A stretch of DNA of 64,000 nt from Candidatus Enterococcus testudinis. GTDB lineage: Bacteria; Bacillota; Bacilli; Lactobacillales; Enterococcaceae. The stretch covers positions 427,525 to 491,524 of the forward strand of contig NZ_NGKU01000001.1 of assembly GCF_002140915.1 (NCBI RefSeq), read 5' to 3'. The notes below the pieces were generated by a model. It did no database searches. It had not been told where the DNA came from and was given only the letters and a program-made list of their open reading frames with translations. Shown here piece by piece: positions 9,031 through 20,107 of this stretch (the stretch's first letter is position 1; each line of letters begins with the position of its first letter). The position numbers were made by a program, and so were the translations under genes.

Positions 9031-10260
9031 ATGATAACCAGAAAAAATTATTTAGCAGCGATTATTCCATTTATTGATACAGAACTGATCAAAGTAATGA
9101 CAGGTGTCAGACGATCTGGTAAGTCTATTATGTTAGAGGTGATTCAAGATTATTTGCGCGTTAAGGGGATAAAGGAAGAACAATTTATTCGTATAAATTT
9201 TGAGGAATTATTTTTTGAACAGTATCTTGACTATCATGCGTTAAATGATTATATCGAAGAGAAAATAGCCAACATGCACGGCAAAGCTTATATATTTCTC
9301 GATGAAATCCAAGAAGTCGATCAATTTGAAAAAGTCATAAATTCCCTTCGTGCAACGCATAAAGAACAAGTGGATATCTATATTACTGGTTCAAATGCCA
9401 AATTATTGTCTGGAGAATTAGCGACACTGATCAGTGGGCGCTATGTCCAATTTGATATATATCCTTTTAAATTTTCAGAGTATGTTGAAGGCCGACGCAG
9501 TATTGGAGATACAAGGAATGATCAAGCGCTGTTTCAGGCCTATTTAGTTGAAGGTGGCATGCCATTTCCAGTTTTTCAAAACTTTCATTATCGTGATCGA
9601 CTGAATTATTTGAGTGATGTCTATAATTCGATTATGTTAAAAGATATTATCGAAAGGGAAACAATCAGAGAACCTGAAATATTAAGAAGATTGTTGAATT
9701 ATGTTTTAGGAAATATTGGGCGCACCTTTTCAGCGCACTCAGTCACCAAATATTTCAAGAATGAAGGGTTGAAGGTATCACCGACAACAATTCTCAATTA
9801 TTTAGGATTTGCAACAGATGCTTATGCCATTATTCCCTTGAGAAGATATGATATACAGGGAAAACGATTCTTGGCTTCTCAAGAAAAGTATTATGTTGTG
9901 GATCACGGGTTGAGACAAGCAATCATTGGCAGAAATGAAGAAGATATCGAGCTTATATTGGAAAATATTGTTTTACTGGAGTTGATGGCACGTGGATATG
10001 ACGTGTCTGTCGGGAAAACCAATCACTTTGAGGTCGACTTTATTGCAAAACGTCAATTAGAAACTAGGATCGATTGCAAATATATTCAGGTAAGCTACTT
10101 GCTCGCATCACCCGAAACACGTGCGCGAGAATTTCGACCTTTAAAGGAGATTGCAGACAACTACGAGAAGCTCGTCTTAACACTGGATTCTTTCACTAGC
10201 GATCTAGATGGAATCGCTCATGTCAATCTAATTGAATGGTTATTGGCTGAAGAGGTGTAA
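9031..10260 (+). CDS. Solitary ATPase, AAA_14/DUF4143 family
   Basis: A 409-residue protein with an N-terminal P-loop ATPase (Walker A GVRRSGKS, residues 25-32; Walker B IFLDE with D91-E92) and a C-terminal DUF4143 domain ending in a nuclease-like motif region (VDFIAK, then DCKYIQVSY) reminiscent of PD-(D/E)XK folds. Such genes are widespread and mostly uncharacterised; defence or toxin-like roles have been proposed but not shown. I choose the ATG at 9031, with AGGTGG before it, over the in-frame ATG at 8956, which lies within the repeats. It stands alone between two terminators. A/T-rich wobble use differs from topB and suggests acquisition. Confidence 0.85.
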   Translation: MITRKNYLAAIIPFIDTELIKVMTGVRRSGKSIMLEVIQDYLRVKGIKEEQFIRINFEELFFEQYLDYHALNDYIEEKIANMHGKAYIFLDEIQEVDQFEKVINSLRATHKEQVDIYITGSNAKLLSGELATLISGRYVQFDIYPFKFSEYVEGRRSIGDTRNDQALFQAYLVEGGMPFPVFQNFHYRDRLNYLSDVYNSIMLKDIIERETIREPEILRRLLNYVLGNIGRTFSAHSVTKYFKNEGLKVSPTTILNYLGFATDAYAIIPLRRYDIQGKRFLASQEKYYVVDHGLRQAIIGRNEEDIELILENIVLLELMARGYDVSVGKTNHFEVDFIAKRQLETRIDCKYIQVSYLLASPETRAREFRPLKEIADNYEKLVLTLDSFTSDLDGIAHVNLIEWLLAEEV

Positions 10261-10300
10261 TTACTTGGTTTATAAACGTGATAGATTTGAAACGATAGAC

Positions 10301-10336
10301 CCAAAAAGAGACAGCCATCTGACTGTCTCTTTTTGG
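10301..10336. terminator. Bidirectional terminator between convergent genes
   Basis: A 14-bp perfect stem CCAAAAAGAGACAG (10301-10314) / CTGTCTCTTTTTGG (10323-10336), flanked so it can work on either strand, between the ATPase gene and the minus-strand msmK-type gene. Confidence 0.8.
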
Positions 10337-10423
10337 GGGATACAAATAAGGAATAAAAGTGGATATTAGTTAAATGCGACTGCCTAGGGGGCAAATCCGA
10401 GAACAGCGCACGGTAACTACAAA

Positions 10424-11533
10424 TTAAGGTAATGTGATGACATTTTCTGAATCTTTGTCAAAGAAGTGGGCTTTGTTGATATTGAATGCCAAATCAACTG
10501 TTTCGCCTGGGCGATGGAAATCGCGGGCATCTACTTTGGAAATAAATTCAGTGGCACCAACTTTTGTATAAAGCATTGTTTCAGCACCAAGTAATTCTGA
10601 TACAACCACTTCAGCACGAACCGTTGCTTCTGGAGATGTTTCTAATGCGATTTGCTCGCTGTGAATATCTTCTGGACGGATACCGAAGACCAACTCTTTG
10701 CCTTCATATCCTTTTTCAACTAGCACTTTGTTTTTTCCTTCTGGGATACGTAAGTTCAAACTTTGGCCATCTGAGATCATACCATTGTTCAACGTAACAT
10801 TGAAGAAGTTCATTGCTGGTGATCCGATAAATCCGGCTACAAACATGTTTTTCGGCGTGTTGTACACTTCTTTTGGAGAACCGATTTGTTGAATGAAACC
10901 GTCTTTCATGATAACGATTCGGTCAGCCATGGTCATCGCTTCTGTTTGGTCATGGGTTACGTAGATGGTTGTTGTTTCCAAGCGTTGGTGCAATTTCGCA
11001 ATTTCTGCACGCATCGCAACACGCAATTTCGCATCCAAGTTGGATAAAGGCTCATCCATCAAGAAGACTTTCGCATCACGCACGATCGCACGTCCTAAGG
11101 CTACCCGTTGCCGTTGTCCACCTGAAAGAGCAGCTGGTTTACGTTCTAAGTATTCAGTCAAACCTAAGATCTCAGCAGCATTTTCAACACGCTTTTTGAT
11201 TTCTTCCTTGTCATATTTACGTAGTTTCAATCCAAATGCCATATTATTGAATACAGTCATATGTGGATACAAAGCGTAGTTCTGGAATACCATGGCGATA
11301 TCACGGTCTTTAGGGGCAACATCGTTCATGACTTTGCCGCCAATGCTCAATTCACCTTCAGAAATATCTTCCAATCCGGCGATCATACGCAATGTAGTTG
11401 ATTTCCCACAACCGGACGGACCAACAAAAACAATAAACTCGCGGTCTGCGATATCTAAGTTAAAATCTGTTACAGAATAATTATCATTGTTGTCATATTT
11501 TTTGTGAATACTTTTTAAGGCCATTTCTACCAT
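10424..11533 (-). CDS. msmK: Sugar ABC transporter ATP-binding protein, MsmK/UgpC type
   Basis: A 369-residue ATPase that powers carbohydrate ABC importers. Walker [10 protein letters not shown], the Q-loop [11 protein letters not shown], signature LSGGQRQR, Walker B VFLMDEP and the switch histidine in THDQTEAM are all present; the last 120 residues are the TOBE-type regulatory domain. It has no permease or binding protein beside it. In streptococci MsmK and in Bacillus MsmX serve several importers; here the arabinan-locus transporter at 37.5-40.7 kb lacks an ATPase, so this is its likely motor. GAGGT precedes the start. Confidence 0.93.
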   Translation of the reverse strand: MVEMALKSIHKKYDNNDNYSVTDFNLDIADREFIVFVGPSGCGKSTTLRMIAGLEDISEGELSIGGKVMNDVAPKDRDIAMVFQNYALYPHMTVFNNMAFGLKLRKYDKEEIKKRVENAAEILGLTEYLERKPAALSGGQRQRVALGRAIVRDAKVFLMDEPLSNLDAKLRVAMRAEIAKLHQRLETTTIYVTHDQTEAMTMADRIVIMKDGFIQQIGSPKEVYNTPKNMFVAGFIGSPAMNFFNVTLNNGMISDGQSLNLRIPEGKNKVLVEKGYEGKELVFGIRPEDIHSEQIALETSPEATVRAEVVVSELLGAETMLYTKVGATEFISKVDARDFHRPGETVDLAFNINKAHFFDKDSENVITLP

Positions 11534-11574
11534 TCGGATTACCTCTTTCGATTTAGTTTACATGCTTATCATAA

Positions 11575-11589
11575 ATGAAAACGCTTCTA
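11575..11589 (+). promoter_or_regulatory. cre-like catabolite site upstream of msmK
   Basis: ATGAAAACGCTTCTA matches the CcpA consensus WTGNAANCGNWWNCA at all but one fixed position. It lies about 42 bases upstream of the msmK-type start, where a bound CcpA could block transcription. Confidence 0.55.
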
Positions 11590-11601
11590 TTGGACAACGT
11601 A

Positions 11602-11639
11602 AATATGCACAAGAAAAAAAGCGTTTTCTTGTGCATATT
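11602..11639. repeat. Perfect 16-bp inverted repeat between regulator and msmK
   Basis: AATATGCACAAGAAAA (11602-11617) and its exact reverse complement (11624-11639) flank a 6-base spacer. It begins three bases after the stop of the upstream minus-strand regulator gene, so as RNA it would form a long hairpin, but no T-run follows on that strand. It may be a terminator-like structure or a protein site for msmK control. Confidence 0.6.
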
Positions 11640-11641
11640 GT

Positions 11642-12517
11642 CTAGTCTGTATGTGCAGAAAATGTTTGACACAAAAAATAGCAAAGCAACAGATCATCCA
11701 TCCCTTTCAGATTCAAGTTGGTGAGAGTTTGGAATTTATCGATTTTGTATAGCAGCGAGTTGCGATGCATGAACAAAGCTTTGGCTGTCGAACTGGCATT
11801 TCCTTGATGATGCCACAAAGAACGTATAATGGTTTCAGTCTCTTCTTCGAACCAATCCAAATAGAGAGTTCTGAGCAATGAAAGATAAGGTGCGGCACCG
11901 GAAATAAATAGGGTGGTCAGTGCTTTGGGTAGATCAATACTTTTTTGCTGACCGCGGGTGTGTAAGACTTCTTGGTAAAAATGAGATTCTTCCTCCCATA
12001 AGAGGGTGAAGTCATGTGTCGATTGATGGAAAGGACCAACAAATAGCTGCGAATAACAGTCGAAATCCATATCTAATGCAACAAATAATCCGTCTAAATC
12101 TTCCACGCGGAGATTTTCTCCGTTATGGGCTTCAATGATGACTGCTTGATTGTCATATATAAAGAATAAGTCAACGACAGATGGCAGCATCTGACGGATC
12201 TCTGCCAACCATTCTGATTGCAGACCATCAATTGATTTTGTGAAGTGAACGTGCAAAAAACGATAGGCGCCAACATCTGGAATGGGCTGGTGTTCGAATA
12301 GAATCGCATACCAAGGATGCGCACGATGATCGACCGTTTTTTGGGAATCGCCATCGCGTAATTGCAGCAATAATGATTCTTTTTTACTTAAAGTTTCCTT
12401 AGGCAGCCAGATGAATTGTTGTCCAAAAGGAATCGATAGTATTGTTTGATCGTTGGCAACAGTGGCATGCAGTGTGGCTTCAGGAAAATGATGTTTGACT
12501 TCTTGAAACGAATGAAT
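11642..12517 (-). CDS. PucR/CdaR-type transcription regulator (possible AUU start)
   Basis: About 291 residues with a C-terminal PucR helix-turn-helix (ASSTAKALFMHRNSLLYKID, then L-rich helix), the form found in CdaR/PucR activators. The N-terminal part is an unassigned sensor region. The frame extends to a TTG at 12571, but an extended -10 (TGCTATACT) and a perfect AAAGGAGGT ribosome site (12534-12526) both lie downstream of that TTG. The only codon at proper spacing in frame is ATT at 12517-12515, giving MHSFQEVKHHFPEA, which looks like a family N-terminus. It sits divergent to araR and before msmK, so a sugar-related role is plausible but unproven. Confidence 0.75.
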   Translation of the reverse strand: MHSFQEVKHHFPEATLHATVANDQTILSIPFGQQFIWLPKETLSKKESLLLQLRDGDSQKTVDHRAHPWYAILFEHQPIPDVGAYRFLHVHFTKSIDGLQSEWLAEIRQMLPSVVDLFFIYDNQAVIIEAHNGENLRVEDLDGLFVALDMDFDCYSQLFVGPFHQSTHDFTLLWEEESHFYQEVLHTRGQQKSIDLPKALTTLFISGAAPYLSLLRTLYLDWFEEETETIIRSLWHHQGNASSTAKALFMHRNSLLYKIDKFQTLTNLNLKGMDDLLLCYFLCQTFSAHTD

Positions 12518-12628
12518 GGCAAATGACCTCCTTTGATGAACACGATTTATTTTAGTATAGCACGTTCTCAAACGATCACGACACCTATTTTGATCTTAAT
12601 GTGTCCTTTCTGTGCAAATAATGATTGA

Positions 12629-12646
12629 CAAGAAAGCGCATTCTTG
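12629..12646. promoter_or_regulatory. cre-like palindrome in the araR promoter
   Basis: CAAGAA and TTCTTG flank AGCGCA; the core is cre-like with two mismatches. It overlaps the -35 TTGACA (12625-12630) of araR, a position suited to catabolite repression. Confidence 0.45.
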
Positions 12647-12653
12647 TTATCGT

Positions 12654-12669
12654 AGATGTACGGACAACT
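12654..12669. promoter_or_regulatory. Candidate AraR operator
   Basis: AGATGTACGGACAACT agrees at 12 of 16 positions with the Bacillus AraR operator ATTTGTACGTACAAAT. It lies between the predicted -10 region and the araR start, fitting autoregulation. Confidence 0.6.
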
Positions 12670-12688
12670 TTTGAAAGATGTGATTATT

Positions 12689-13762
12689 ATGGCGAATAAG
12701 TACGAACAACTTGCGGATATATTACGGGAACATATTCGGTTGGGAACCTACCAAGAAGGAGATGCCATTCCTTCTGAGGCAACATTACAAGAAGAATTTC
12801 AATTTAGTCGGCATACAGTACGGCAAGCAATCGCTGTGTTGGTCAATGAAGGATACTTGCGTAAGGAACGTGGCTCTGGGACCTACGTATCCAAACCTGC
12901 GTCACTCAATCAACCGAGTCGCAAAACGATTGGCATCATGATGACGTATCTATCGGATTACATTTTTCCCTCGATTATGCGGGGTGTTGAACAAACGTTG
13001 AGAGAACAAGGCTATTCGTTACTGCTGGGTTCCACCAATAATGACCATGAGCAAGAGCGGGCCTGTCTACAGCAAATGATGGATCAAGGTGTAGATGGTT
13101 TGATCGTGGAGCCGACAAAAAGCAATCAATATAATCCGAACTTGGCGTATTATGCAGCATTGAAGGAAAGTGGTATTCCAGTCGTGATGATCAATGCATA
13201 CTATGAAGAACTGGAACTGCCTCATATTTGTGTCAATGATACAAAATCGGGTTTCCTAGCGACAGATCAGCTATTGCAGCAAGGTCACTCCCACTTGATG
13301 ATGATCACCAAAATCGATGATCTGCAAGGGAAATATCGGCTAAAAGGATTCGTCAAAGCCTTGACCAACGCCAAATGTACCTTTGCGGCCGAAGATGTAC
13401 TGACGTATACGACACAAACAAAGGAAGATGTGATCAAGCAAGCCACAGCACAATTGATGGAAGCTGACAATCAAGTGACAGGTGTTGTTTGCTACAATGA
13501 TGAGATTGCCCAACGCTTGATTCAAGAATTGACAGCTGCCGGGAAACGAGTACCTGAAGATGTCTCAATTATAGGCAATGATGATTCTCCATTAAGTACA
13601 CTATCTGTACCGGCAATCACAACATTGACCCACCCGAAAGAAGCGATGGGAGAACTGGCGGCCCAATGGGTCATTACAGGGAAATCCGCGGATACTGACG
13701 CGTTTTATTTTGAACCGGACTTGATTGTCCGTGATTCAGCAACCAAATATAAAGGAGTGTAA
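12689..13762 (+). CDS. araR: Arabinose operon repressor AraR (GntR N-terminus, LacI-like C-terminus)
   Basis: A 357-residue chimeric regulator. Residues 1-70 form a GntR winged helix ([20 protein letters not shown]); from about 75 a LacI/periplasmic-binding-type domain senses L-arabinose ([20 protein letters not shown]). This architecture is diagnostic of AraR. I choose ATG 12689 because an in-frame ATG at 12656 lies at or upstream of the expected transcription start. Six bases separate it from araB, so araR-araB-araD-araA is one operon with the repressor first, with a candidate AraR operator ahead of it. Confidence 0.92.
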   Translation: MANKYEQLADILREHIRLGTYQEGDAIPSEATLQEEFQFSRHTVRQAIAVLVNEGYLRKERGSGTYVSKPASLNQPSRKTIGIMMTYLSDYIFPSIMRGVEQTLREQGYSLLLGSTNNDHEQERACLQQMMDQGVDGLIVEPTKSNQYNPNLAYYAALKESGIPVVMINAYYEELELPHICVNDTKSGFLATDQLLQQGHSHLMMITKIDDLQGKYRLKGFVKALTNAKCTFAAEDVLTYTTQTKEDVIKQATAQLMEADNQVTGVVCYNDEIAQRLIQELTAAGKRVPEDVSIIGNDDSPLSTLSVPAITTLTHPKEAMGELAAQWVITGKSADTDAFYFEPDLIVRDSATKYKGV

Positions 13763-13767
13763 TTCTG

Positions 13768-15360
13768 ATGACAGAGCGCATGCAACAAGCCATCAAAGAA
13801 GGACGAACGTCACTAGGGATCGAGTTAGGATCGACACGCATCAAAGCAGTTCTGATCGATGATCAATTTCAAACGATCGCTTCTGGTAGTTTCGAGTGGG
13901 AAAACCAACTGGCAGATGGGATTTGGACGTACAGCATAGAGGCAGTATGGCAAGGGATCCAAGCGAGCTATCTTGCATTAAAAGAGACGGTTCAATCAAC
14001 CTATGGGGTTCCTTTGGTCACTATCGGTACGATTGGCTTTTCCGCAATGATGCACGGGTATTTGGCATTTGATGCAGAGGATCACTTGTTGGTGCCTTTT
14101 CGGACGTGGCGCAATGCGATCACAGAAGAAGCAGAGCAACAATTGACCGCATTGTTTCAATACACGATTCCACAGCGTTGGAGTATTGCACACCTGTATC
14201 AAGCCGTTTTGAACCGAGAAAGCCATGTAGCTGACGTTGCCTTCTTTACCACCTTGGCAGGGTATGTACATTGGCAGTTGACCGGTGAAAAAGTGATTGG
14301 CATCGGAGATGCATCGGGGATGTTTCCTATCGATAGCCGGACAAAAGATTTTGATGAATCAAAACTGGCACAATTTGATACTCAGATTGCGGCATTTGAT
14401 CAGCCTTGGCACGTAAGAGAGATTTTGCCCCAAGTACTGGTTGCTGGAAGTATAGCGGGCCATTTAACTGATGCGGGTGCTTTATTACTCGATCCTTCAG
14501 GTGATTTGGCTGCAGGTATTCCGCTATGTCCGCCAGAAGGAGATGCAGGGACTGGGATGGTAGCGACGAATAGTGTGGCACCCAAGACAGGCAATGTTTC
14601 AGCTGGTACCTCGGCATTCGCGATGATCGTTTTAGAAGAGCCGTTAAAACAGGTGCATCCGGAAATCGATACGGTGACAACACCAGCCGGTGATTTGGTC
14701 GCAATGGTTCATACGAACAACTGTACCTCTGAAATCAATGCTTGGGTCAATTTGTTCAAGGAATTTACGGCTGCTGCCGGGATAGATTATTCTGTTGAAG
14801 ACATATTTTCTCTTTTGTTCAACGAGGCATTGAAAGGGGATCCATCCTGCGGCGGATTGCTTTCTTACGGCTATTATTCAGGGGAAAACATTACCAAAAT
14901 CGCGGAAGGGCGGCCTCTTTTTGTTCGGTCTCCTGAGAGCGCCTTCACATTACCGAACTTTATGCGTCTGCATCTATACAGTGCCTTTGGGGCCATGAAA
15001 ATCGGTATGAAGATTCTCGAAGCTGAAGATGTAGCGATTGAGCGAATCGTAGGCCACGGCGGGATTTTCAAAACACCTGAAGTCGCACAACGCCTATTGG
15101 CTGCAGTGATGGAAGCACCTGTTACAGTGATGGAGACCGCTGGCGAGGGTGGCGCGTGGGGTATTGCGCTTCTGGCTGAATACCTCAGATGTCATGCAGA
15201 TCAGCCACTTGATGTGTTCTTGGATGAAATCGTTTTCCGAGATGACGCTGGTACCACATTGGCACCATTGCCAGCAGATATTGAAGGATTTGGCACTTTT
15301 GTTGATCGTTATCAAGCTGGCTTGCCAATCGAACAAGCAGCAATCGATCATCTTATTTAA
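13768..15360 (+). CDS. araB: Ribulokinase (FGGY family)
   Basis: Phosphorylates L-ribulose to L-ribulose-5-phosphate with ATP in the arabinose pathway. The 530-residue FGGY kinase has the first ATP-binding block near residues 17-25 (LGIELGSTR), a second glycine-rich block at about 270-290 ([20 protein letters not shown]) and [12 protein letters not shown] near 430. This is the Firmicutes type of AraB, distinct from the E. coli form. AGGAG precedes the ATG. It is followed 18 bases on by araD. Confidence 0.93.
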   Translation: MTERMQQAIKEGRTSLGIELGSTRIKAVLIDDQFQTIASGSFEWENQLADGIWTYSIEAVWQGIQASYLALKETVQSTYGVPLVTIGTIGFSAMMHGYLAFDAEDHLLVPFRTWRNAITEEAEQQLTALFQYTIPQRWSIAHLYQAVLNRESHVADVAFFTTLAGYVHWQLTGEKVIGIGDASGMFPIDSRTKDFDESKLAQFDTQIAAFDQPWHVREILPQVLVAGSIAGHLTDAGALLLDPSGDLAAGIPLCPPEGDAGTGMVATNSVAPKTGNVSAGTSAFAMIVLEEPLKQVHPEIDTVTTPAGDLVAMVHTNNCTSEINAWVNLFKEFTAAAGIDYSVEDIFSLLFNEALKGDPSCGGLLSYGYYSGENITKIAEGRPLFVRSPESAFTLPNFMRLHLYSAFGAMKIGMKILEAEDVAIERIVGHGGIFKTPEVAQRLLAAVMEAPVTVMETAGEGGAWGIALLAEYLRCHADQPLDVFLDEIVFRDDAGTTLAPLPADIEGFGTFVDRYQAGLPIEQAAIDHLI

Positions 15361-15378
15361 AAGAAAGAAGGGGTTTCT

Positions 15379-16077
15379 GTGCTAGAACAGTTAAAAGAAG
15401 AAGTGTTTCAAGCCAACTTAGATTTGCCTAAACAAGGGTTGATCAAATACACATGGGGCAATGTATCTGCAGTGGATCGAGCACGTGGTCTGTTTGTGAT
15501 CAAACCCAGTGGTGTGGACTATGAAACCATGCAAGCCAGTGACATGGTCGTGTGCGACTTTGATGGCAATATTATTGAGGGGAACATGAACCCATCGTCT
15601 GATACACCGACGCATGCAGTCTTATACAAATCATTTCCAGAAATCGGCGGAATCGTTCATACCCATTCCACTTGGGCCACGAGTTGGGCGCAATCGGGGA
15701 TCGATTTGCCGGCGATGGGTACGACCCATGCAGATACCTTTTATGGTGCAGTACCATGTGCACGCTTTTTGACGCAAAAGGAAATTGATGACGGGTACGA
15801 AGCGGAAACTGGTCATGTCATTGTAGGCACATTCAAGGAACGTGGAATCAAACCATTGGAGATTCCCGGGGTCTTGTTACATGGCCATGGACCCTTTACA
15901 TGGGGGAAAGATGCCAAATCCGCGGTGATGAATGCGGTTGTCTTGGAAGAAGTTGCCAAAATGAACGTCATTACTAGACAGCTGAATAGTTACGCTACAG
16001 AGTTGCCACAGCGGATTTTGGATAAACACTATTTAAGAAAACATGGAAAAAATGCCTATTACGGGCAAAATAAGTAA
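15379..16077 (+). CDS. araD: L-ribulose-5-phosphate 4-epimerase
   Basis: A zinc class II aldolase-fold enzyme that turns L-ribulose-5-P into D-xylulose-5-P. At 232 residues it has normal length. The zinc ligands are in [11 protein letters not shown] and the later [16 protein letters not shown] and SSDTPTH are substrate-phosphate loops. It begins with GTG at 15379 after AGAAGGGG. It sits between araB and araA, which begins 16 bases after the araD stop. Confidence 0.95.
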   Translation: MLEQLKEEVFQANLDLPKQGLIKYTWGNVSAVDRARGLFVIKPSGVDYETMQASDMVVCDFDGNIIEGNMNPSSDTPTHAVLYKSFPEIGGIVHTHSTWATSWAQSGIDLPAMGTTHADTFYGAVPCARFLTQKEIDDGYEAETGHVIVGTFKERGIKPLEIPGVLLHGHGPFTWGKDAKSAVMNAVVLEEVAKMNVITRQLNSYATELPQRILDKHYLRKHGKNAYYGQNK

Positions 16078-16093
16078 GAAGGAGCACATAACA

Positions 16094-17518
16094 ATGTTAG
16101 AAATCGGGAAAAAAGAATTTTGGTTTGTCGTAGGCTCGCAACATTTATATGGAGAAGAAGCGTTAAGTGAGGTCAAAGCCCACGCAGATGAAATGGTCAA
16201 ACATTTGAATGACAGCAATACATTGCCTTACCCAGTCGTCTTGCAAGAATTAGCCGTGACACCGGAGACTATCACCAAAATCATGAAAGAAGTCAATTAC
16301 CGAGATGAAGTAGCTGGTGTGATCACATGGATGCATACATTTTCACCTGCGAAGATGTGGATTCGCGGCACCAAATTATTGCAAAAACCATTGCTTCATC
16401 TGGCGACGCAATACAACGAACGTATTCCATGGGAAACCATTGACATGGACTTTATGAATCTGAATCAAGCGGCTCATGGTGATCGGGAGTATGGCTTCAT
16501 CAATGCCCGTTTGAAAAAACAAAACAAGATCGTTGTTGGTTATTGGAAAAATGAACACATCCAAAAGGAAATCGCTGCTTGGATGGATACAGCCGTTGCC
16601 TATAATGAAAGCTTTCAAATCAAAGTTGCGCGTTTTGGTGACAACATGCGCAATGTTGGTGTCACTGAAGGGGATAAGGTCGAAGCACAAATCCAATTTG
16701 GCTGGACTGTCGATTACTTTGGCATAGGAGATTTGGTCCACTATATTGATGCAGTAACGGAGGAAGAAGTCACTGCTCTATTCACGGAATATCGTGATCT
16801 ATACGACTTCGACTATGTTGCGTATGACCATCAGAAATGGGAAGACCATGTCAAAGTCCAAGCCAAACAAGAGATTGGCTTGCGTCGTTTCTTAGAAGCT
16901 GGGGGGTATACCGCATTCACAACCAACTTCGAAGATCTCTATGGCATGCAGCAATTGCCAGGTTTAGCTGTGCAACGTTTGATGGCAGAAGGATATGGTT
17001 TTGCGGGAGAAGGTGACTGGAAAACAGCTGCGATCGATCGCTTGTTGAAAATCATGGCCCACAATCAAGCCACAGGATTTATGGAAGATTATACCTACGA
17101 ACTAACAGAAGGCAAGGAAGCAATCTTGCAATCGCATATGATGGAAGTCGATCCTGTTTTGGCCGTCAATAAACCAAAAATCGTCGTTTCTCCATTGTCA
17201 ATGGGAGATCGCGAAGATCCAGCGCGTCTGGTCTTTGACGGGCAAGGTGGTGCCGGTGTGGTTGTATCGATGGCAGACTTTGGGACCCACTATAAGTTGC
17301 TAATCAATGAAGTGGATGCCTTTGAGCCTAAAGAAGAAGCACCAAAATTACCTGTAGCCCGTGTCATGTGGACACCACGACCAAACTTCCATGAAGGAAT
17401 CAAACAATGGATCGAAACAGGTGGCGGTCATCATACCGTTGTATCACTCGTGTTGACGTCCGACCAAATCGAAACATGGGCGAAGCTTGTAGGATTGGAA
17501 TATGTGACCATTAAATAA
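16094..17518 (+). CDS. araA: L-arabinose isomerase
   Basis: Converts L-arabinose to L-ribulose with Mn2+. The 474 residues match the family. The N-terminus [14 protein letters not shown] and metal-binding regions [16 protein letters not shown] and [11 protein letters not shown] are typical. I place the start at 16094, after AGAAGGAG; the in-frame ATG at 16043 lies within araD. A terminator follows, ending the operon before xfp. Confidence 0.97.
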   Translation: MLEIGKKEFWFVVGSQHLYGEEALSEVKAHADEMVKHLNDSNTLPYPVVLQELAVTPETITKIMKEVNYRDEVAGVITWMHTFSPAKMWIRGTKLLQKPLLHLATQYNERIPWETIDMDFMNLNQAAHGDREYGFINARLKKQNKIVVGYWKNEHIQKEIAAWMDTAVAYNESFQIKVARFGDNMRNVGVTEGDKVEAQIQFGWTVDYFGIGDLVHYIDAVTEEEVTALFTEYRDLYDFDYVAYDHQKWEDHVKVQAKQEIGLRRFLEAGGYTAFTTNFEDLYGMQQLPGLAVQRLMAEGYGFAGEGDWKTAAIDRLLKIMAHNQATGFMEDYTYELTEGKEAILQSHMMEVDPVLAVNKPKIVVSPLSMGDREDPARLVFDGQGGAGVVVSMADFGTHYKLLINEVDAFEPKEEAPKLPVARVMWTPRPNFHEGIKQWIETGGGHHTVVSLVLTSDQIETWAKLVGLEYVTIK

Positions 17519-17525
17519 TCTACGG

Positions 17526-17551
17526 ACTGGCAAGATTTCTTGCCAGTTTTT
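17526..17551 (+). terminator. Terminator of the ara operon
   Basis: Stem ACTGGCAAGA (17526-17535) / TCTTGCCAGT (17538-17547) and T's. Confidence 0.85.
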
Positions 17552-17584
17552 CATTTCTAATAGGCTAGACAGCAATCAGCAAAA

Positions 17585-17613
17585 TTGACTTTTATTTTCG
17601 TCGCGCATAGACT
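17585..17613 (+). promoter_or_regulatory. Predicted promoter of xfp
   Basis: TTGACT (17585-17590) and TAGACT (17608-17613), 17 bases apart, about 40 bases before xfp. A short inverted repeat TAGAC...GTCTA starts at the -10. Confidence 0.5.
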
Positions 17614-17652
17614 TTTACTTATACAGTAGAAGGTCTACAAAGGAGGAGCAAC

Positions 17653-20028
17653 ATGACGAATCAATTTGAGACAAAAGATTATTTTTCTAAAATGAATGCG
17701 TGGTGGCGTGCAGCCAACTATCTGTCGGTTGGACAAATTTATCTGAAAGACAATCCTTTACTGCGTCGACCGATTGAAGAACATGATGTGAAAGTGCATC
17801 CGATTGGACATTGGGGGACGATTGCGGGACAAAATTTTATTTATACCCATTTGAACCGTGTCATCAATAAATATGATTTGAGTATGTTTTACATTGAAGG
17901 ACCAGGTCATGGTGGGCAAGTAATGGTGTCGAATGCCTATCTAGATGGCAGCTATACAGACATTTATCCGCAAGCAACGCAAGATGAAGCTGGCATGAAA
18001 CATTTGTTCAAAACCTTTTCTTTTCCCGGAGGAATTGCCTCCCATGCAGCACCAGAAACACCAGGGTCGATTCATGAAGGTGGCGAACTAGGTTACTCAA
18101 TTTCTCATGGAGTTGGTGCGATACTAGACAATCCGGATGTGATTGCCGCTGTCGTGGTGGGGGATGGAGAAGCAGAAACCGGACCGTTAGCGGGTAGTTG
18201 GTTTTCCAATACTTTTATCAATCCTGTCAATGATGGGGCAGTGCTGCCGATTTTACATCTGAATGGAGCCAAAATTTCTAATCCAACGATTTTGGCTCGT
18301 AAGAGTGACCAAGACTTAAAGAAATACTTTGAAGGGATGGGCTGGACACCGCACTTTGTTGAAGGAGATGATCCTGAGGTGATCCATCCGCAAATGGCGC
18401 AGCAAATGGACAAGGCGATTGAATCCATCAAAGCCATTCAACAAGCAGCGCGAAAACATCCTGCGAATCAAGCAGAAATGCCGAAATGGCCTGTATTGAT
18501 CGTACGGACGCCTAAAGGATGGACTGGACCAAAAGTTTGGGATGGTGAGCCAATCGAAGGCGGTTTTAGAGCCCATCAAGTACCAATTCCAGTCGACGCC
18601 CATCACATGGATCATGTGGCTGCGTTAACCGATTGGCTGCAATCTTATGGGCCAGATGACTTATTTGACGAGCAAGGCAGGATCAAAGCTGAGATTCAAG
18701 CATTGGCTCCTCAAGGCACGCAGCGCATGGCGCTTCACCCAATCACCAATGGCGGCATTGATCCGAAACCATTGCAGATGCCAAAATGGCAAACCCATGC
18801 GATCGCTGTGGAAACGCCAGGCGCAATCACGGCCCAAGATATGATGGTCTTTGGGGCATTCGCACGAGATATCATTACAAACAATCCCGATAATTTCCGG
18901 ATATTTGGGCCAGATGAAGCGAAGTCGAATCGCTTGAATCATGTGTTCGAAGTTACGAATCGTCAATGGTTAGAAGCCAAACAACCAGATTATGATGAGT
19001 GGTTGTCCTCAGTCGGACGAGTCATCGATTCTCAGTTGTCGGAACACCAAGCAGAAGGTTTCCTTGAAGGATACGTACTGACTGGCAGACATGGCTTTTT
19101 TGCCAGCTATGAGTCTTTCTTGCGGGTAGTTGATTCCATGATCACACAACATTTTAAATGGCTGCGCAAGGCCAATGATCTAGAGTGGCGCAATCCCTAT
19201 CCGTCTTTAAATCTGATTGCATCTTCTACAGTGTTCCAGCAAGACCATAATGGGTACACCCACCAAGATCCTGGTATCATGACCCATATTGCAGAAAAGA
19301 AAGCCGCATTTGTGCGGGTATACTTGCCAGCAGATGCCAACAGCTTGATGGCGGTCATGGATAATACATTGCAAACGCAAAATCAAATCAATTTGGTGGT
19401 TTCGTCTAAGCATCCGCGTCCGCAATTTTATTCTGCAGAAGAAGCGGAAGTGTTGGCCAAAGACGGATTGAAAATCATTGATTGGGCTTCTACCAATCAG
19501 GAAGAAGAACCGGATATCGTGATTGCTGCGGCTGGCACAGAACCTAACTTAGAAGCGTTGGCCGCCGTATCCCTCTTAGTTGAGGCATTCCCTGAGATGA
19601 AGATTCGCTTTGTCAATGTTGTGGATCTGCTAAAATTACGTCGCCCTGAAGTAGATCAACGCGGCTTGAGTGATGCTGCATTCGAAGCGTACTTTACGAA
19701 GGACAAACCCATTCTATTTGCCTTTCACGGATATGAAGGTTTGATCAGAGATATTTTCTTTGGACGGGACAATCAAAAGATCCATATCCATGGGTACCGT
19801 GAAAATGGCGATATCACAACACCATTTGATATGCGTATCTTGTCTGAATTGGATCGCTTCCATTTAGCAAAAGACGCTGCGGAATGGGTCTATGGTGCAG
19901 ACGCGGCCGACTTCGCACAAAAAATGGCCGACACCGTGCAATATCACCATGATTTTATTCGTGAAAATGGGTATGATATTGCAGAAGTTGAAGAATGGAC
20001 TTGGAAGCCATTGTCAGAAATGAAATAA
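17653..20028 (+). CDS. xfp: Xylulose-5-P/fructose-6-P phosphoketolase
   Basis: A TPP enzyme that splits xylulose-5-P with phosphate into acetyl-P and glyceraldehyde-3-P. At 791 residues the length is exact for the family. The TPP-binding motif [14 protein letters not shown] is near residue 168-181, and the opening [11 protein letters not shown] and [15 protein letters not shown] blocks are intact. It directly follows araBDA and consumes their product, completing a phosphoketolase route for arabinose. It carries its own promoter and AGGAGGAGC ribosome site. Confidence 0.96.
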   Translation: MTNQFETKDYFSKMNAWWRAANYLSVGQIYLKDNPLLRRPIEEHDVKVHPIGHWGTIAGQNFIYTHLNRVINKYDLSMFYIEGPGHGGQVMVSNAYLDGSYTDIYPQATQDEAGMKHLFKTFSFPGGIASHAAPETPGSIHEGGELGYSISHGVGAILDNPDVIAAVVVGDGEAETGPLAGSWFSNTFINPVNDGAVLPILHLNGAKISNPTILARKSDQDLKKYFEGMGWTPHFVEGDDPEVIHPQMAQQMDKAIESIKAIQQAARKHPANQAEMPKWPVLIVRTPKGWTGPKVWDGEPIEGGFRAHQVPIPVDAHHMDHVAALTDWLQSYGPDDLFDEQGRIKAEIQALAPQGTQRMALHPITNGGIDPKPLQMPKWQTHAIAVETPGAITAQDMMVFGAFARDIITNNPDNFRIFGPDEAKSNRLNHVFEVTNRQWLEAKQPDYDEWLSSVGRVIDSQLSEHQAEGFLEGYVLTGRHGFFASYESFLRVVDSMITQHFKWLRKANDLEWRNPYPSLNLIASSTVFQQDHNGYTHQDPGIMTHIAEKKAAFVRVYLPADANSLMAVMDNTLQTQNQINLVVSSKHPRPQFYSAEEAEVLAKDGLKIIDWASTNQEEEPDIVIAAAGTEPNLEALAAVSLLVEAFPEMKIRFVNVVDLLKLRRPEVDQRGLSDAAFEAYFTKDKPILFAFHGYEGLIRDIFFGRDNQKIHIHGYRENGDITTPFDMRILSELDRFHLAKDAAEWVYGADAADFAQKMADTVQYHHDFIRENGYDIAEVEEWTWKPLSEMK

Positions 20029-20042
20029 TGAACTGCATGTTT

Positions 20043-20099
20043 CAATCAAACAAGCATGGTCATTCTGTAGAAGGAATGCCATGCTTGTTTGGTTGATTT
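20043..20099. terminator. Long bidirectional terminator between xfp and LysR gene
   Basis: A 17-bp stem (20043-20059 with 20079-20095, one G-U) and an inner CATTC/GAATG pairing; T's follow on the plus strand. Confidence 0.8.
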
Positions 20100-20107
20100 T
20101 GTGCTAT

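Noticed and set aside
14327-14704. 125-codon minus-strand frame inside araB
   Set aside because: Shadow of araB: no ribosome site and araB is fully conserved across it.
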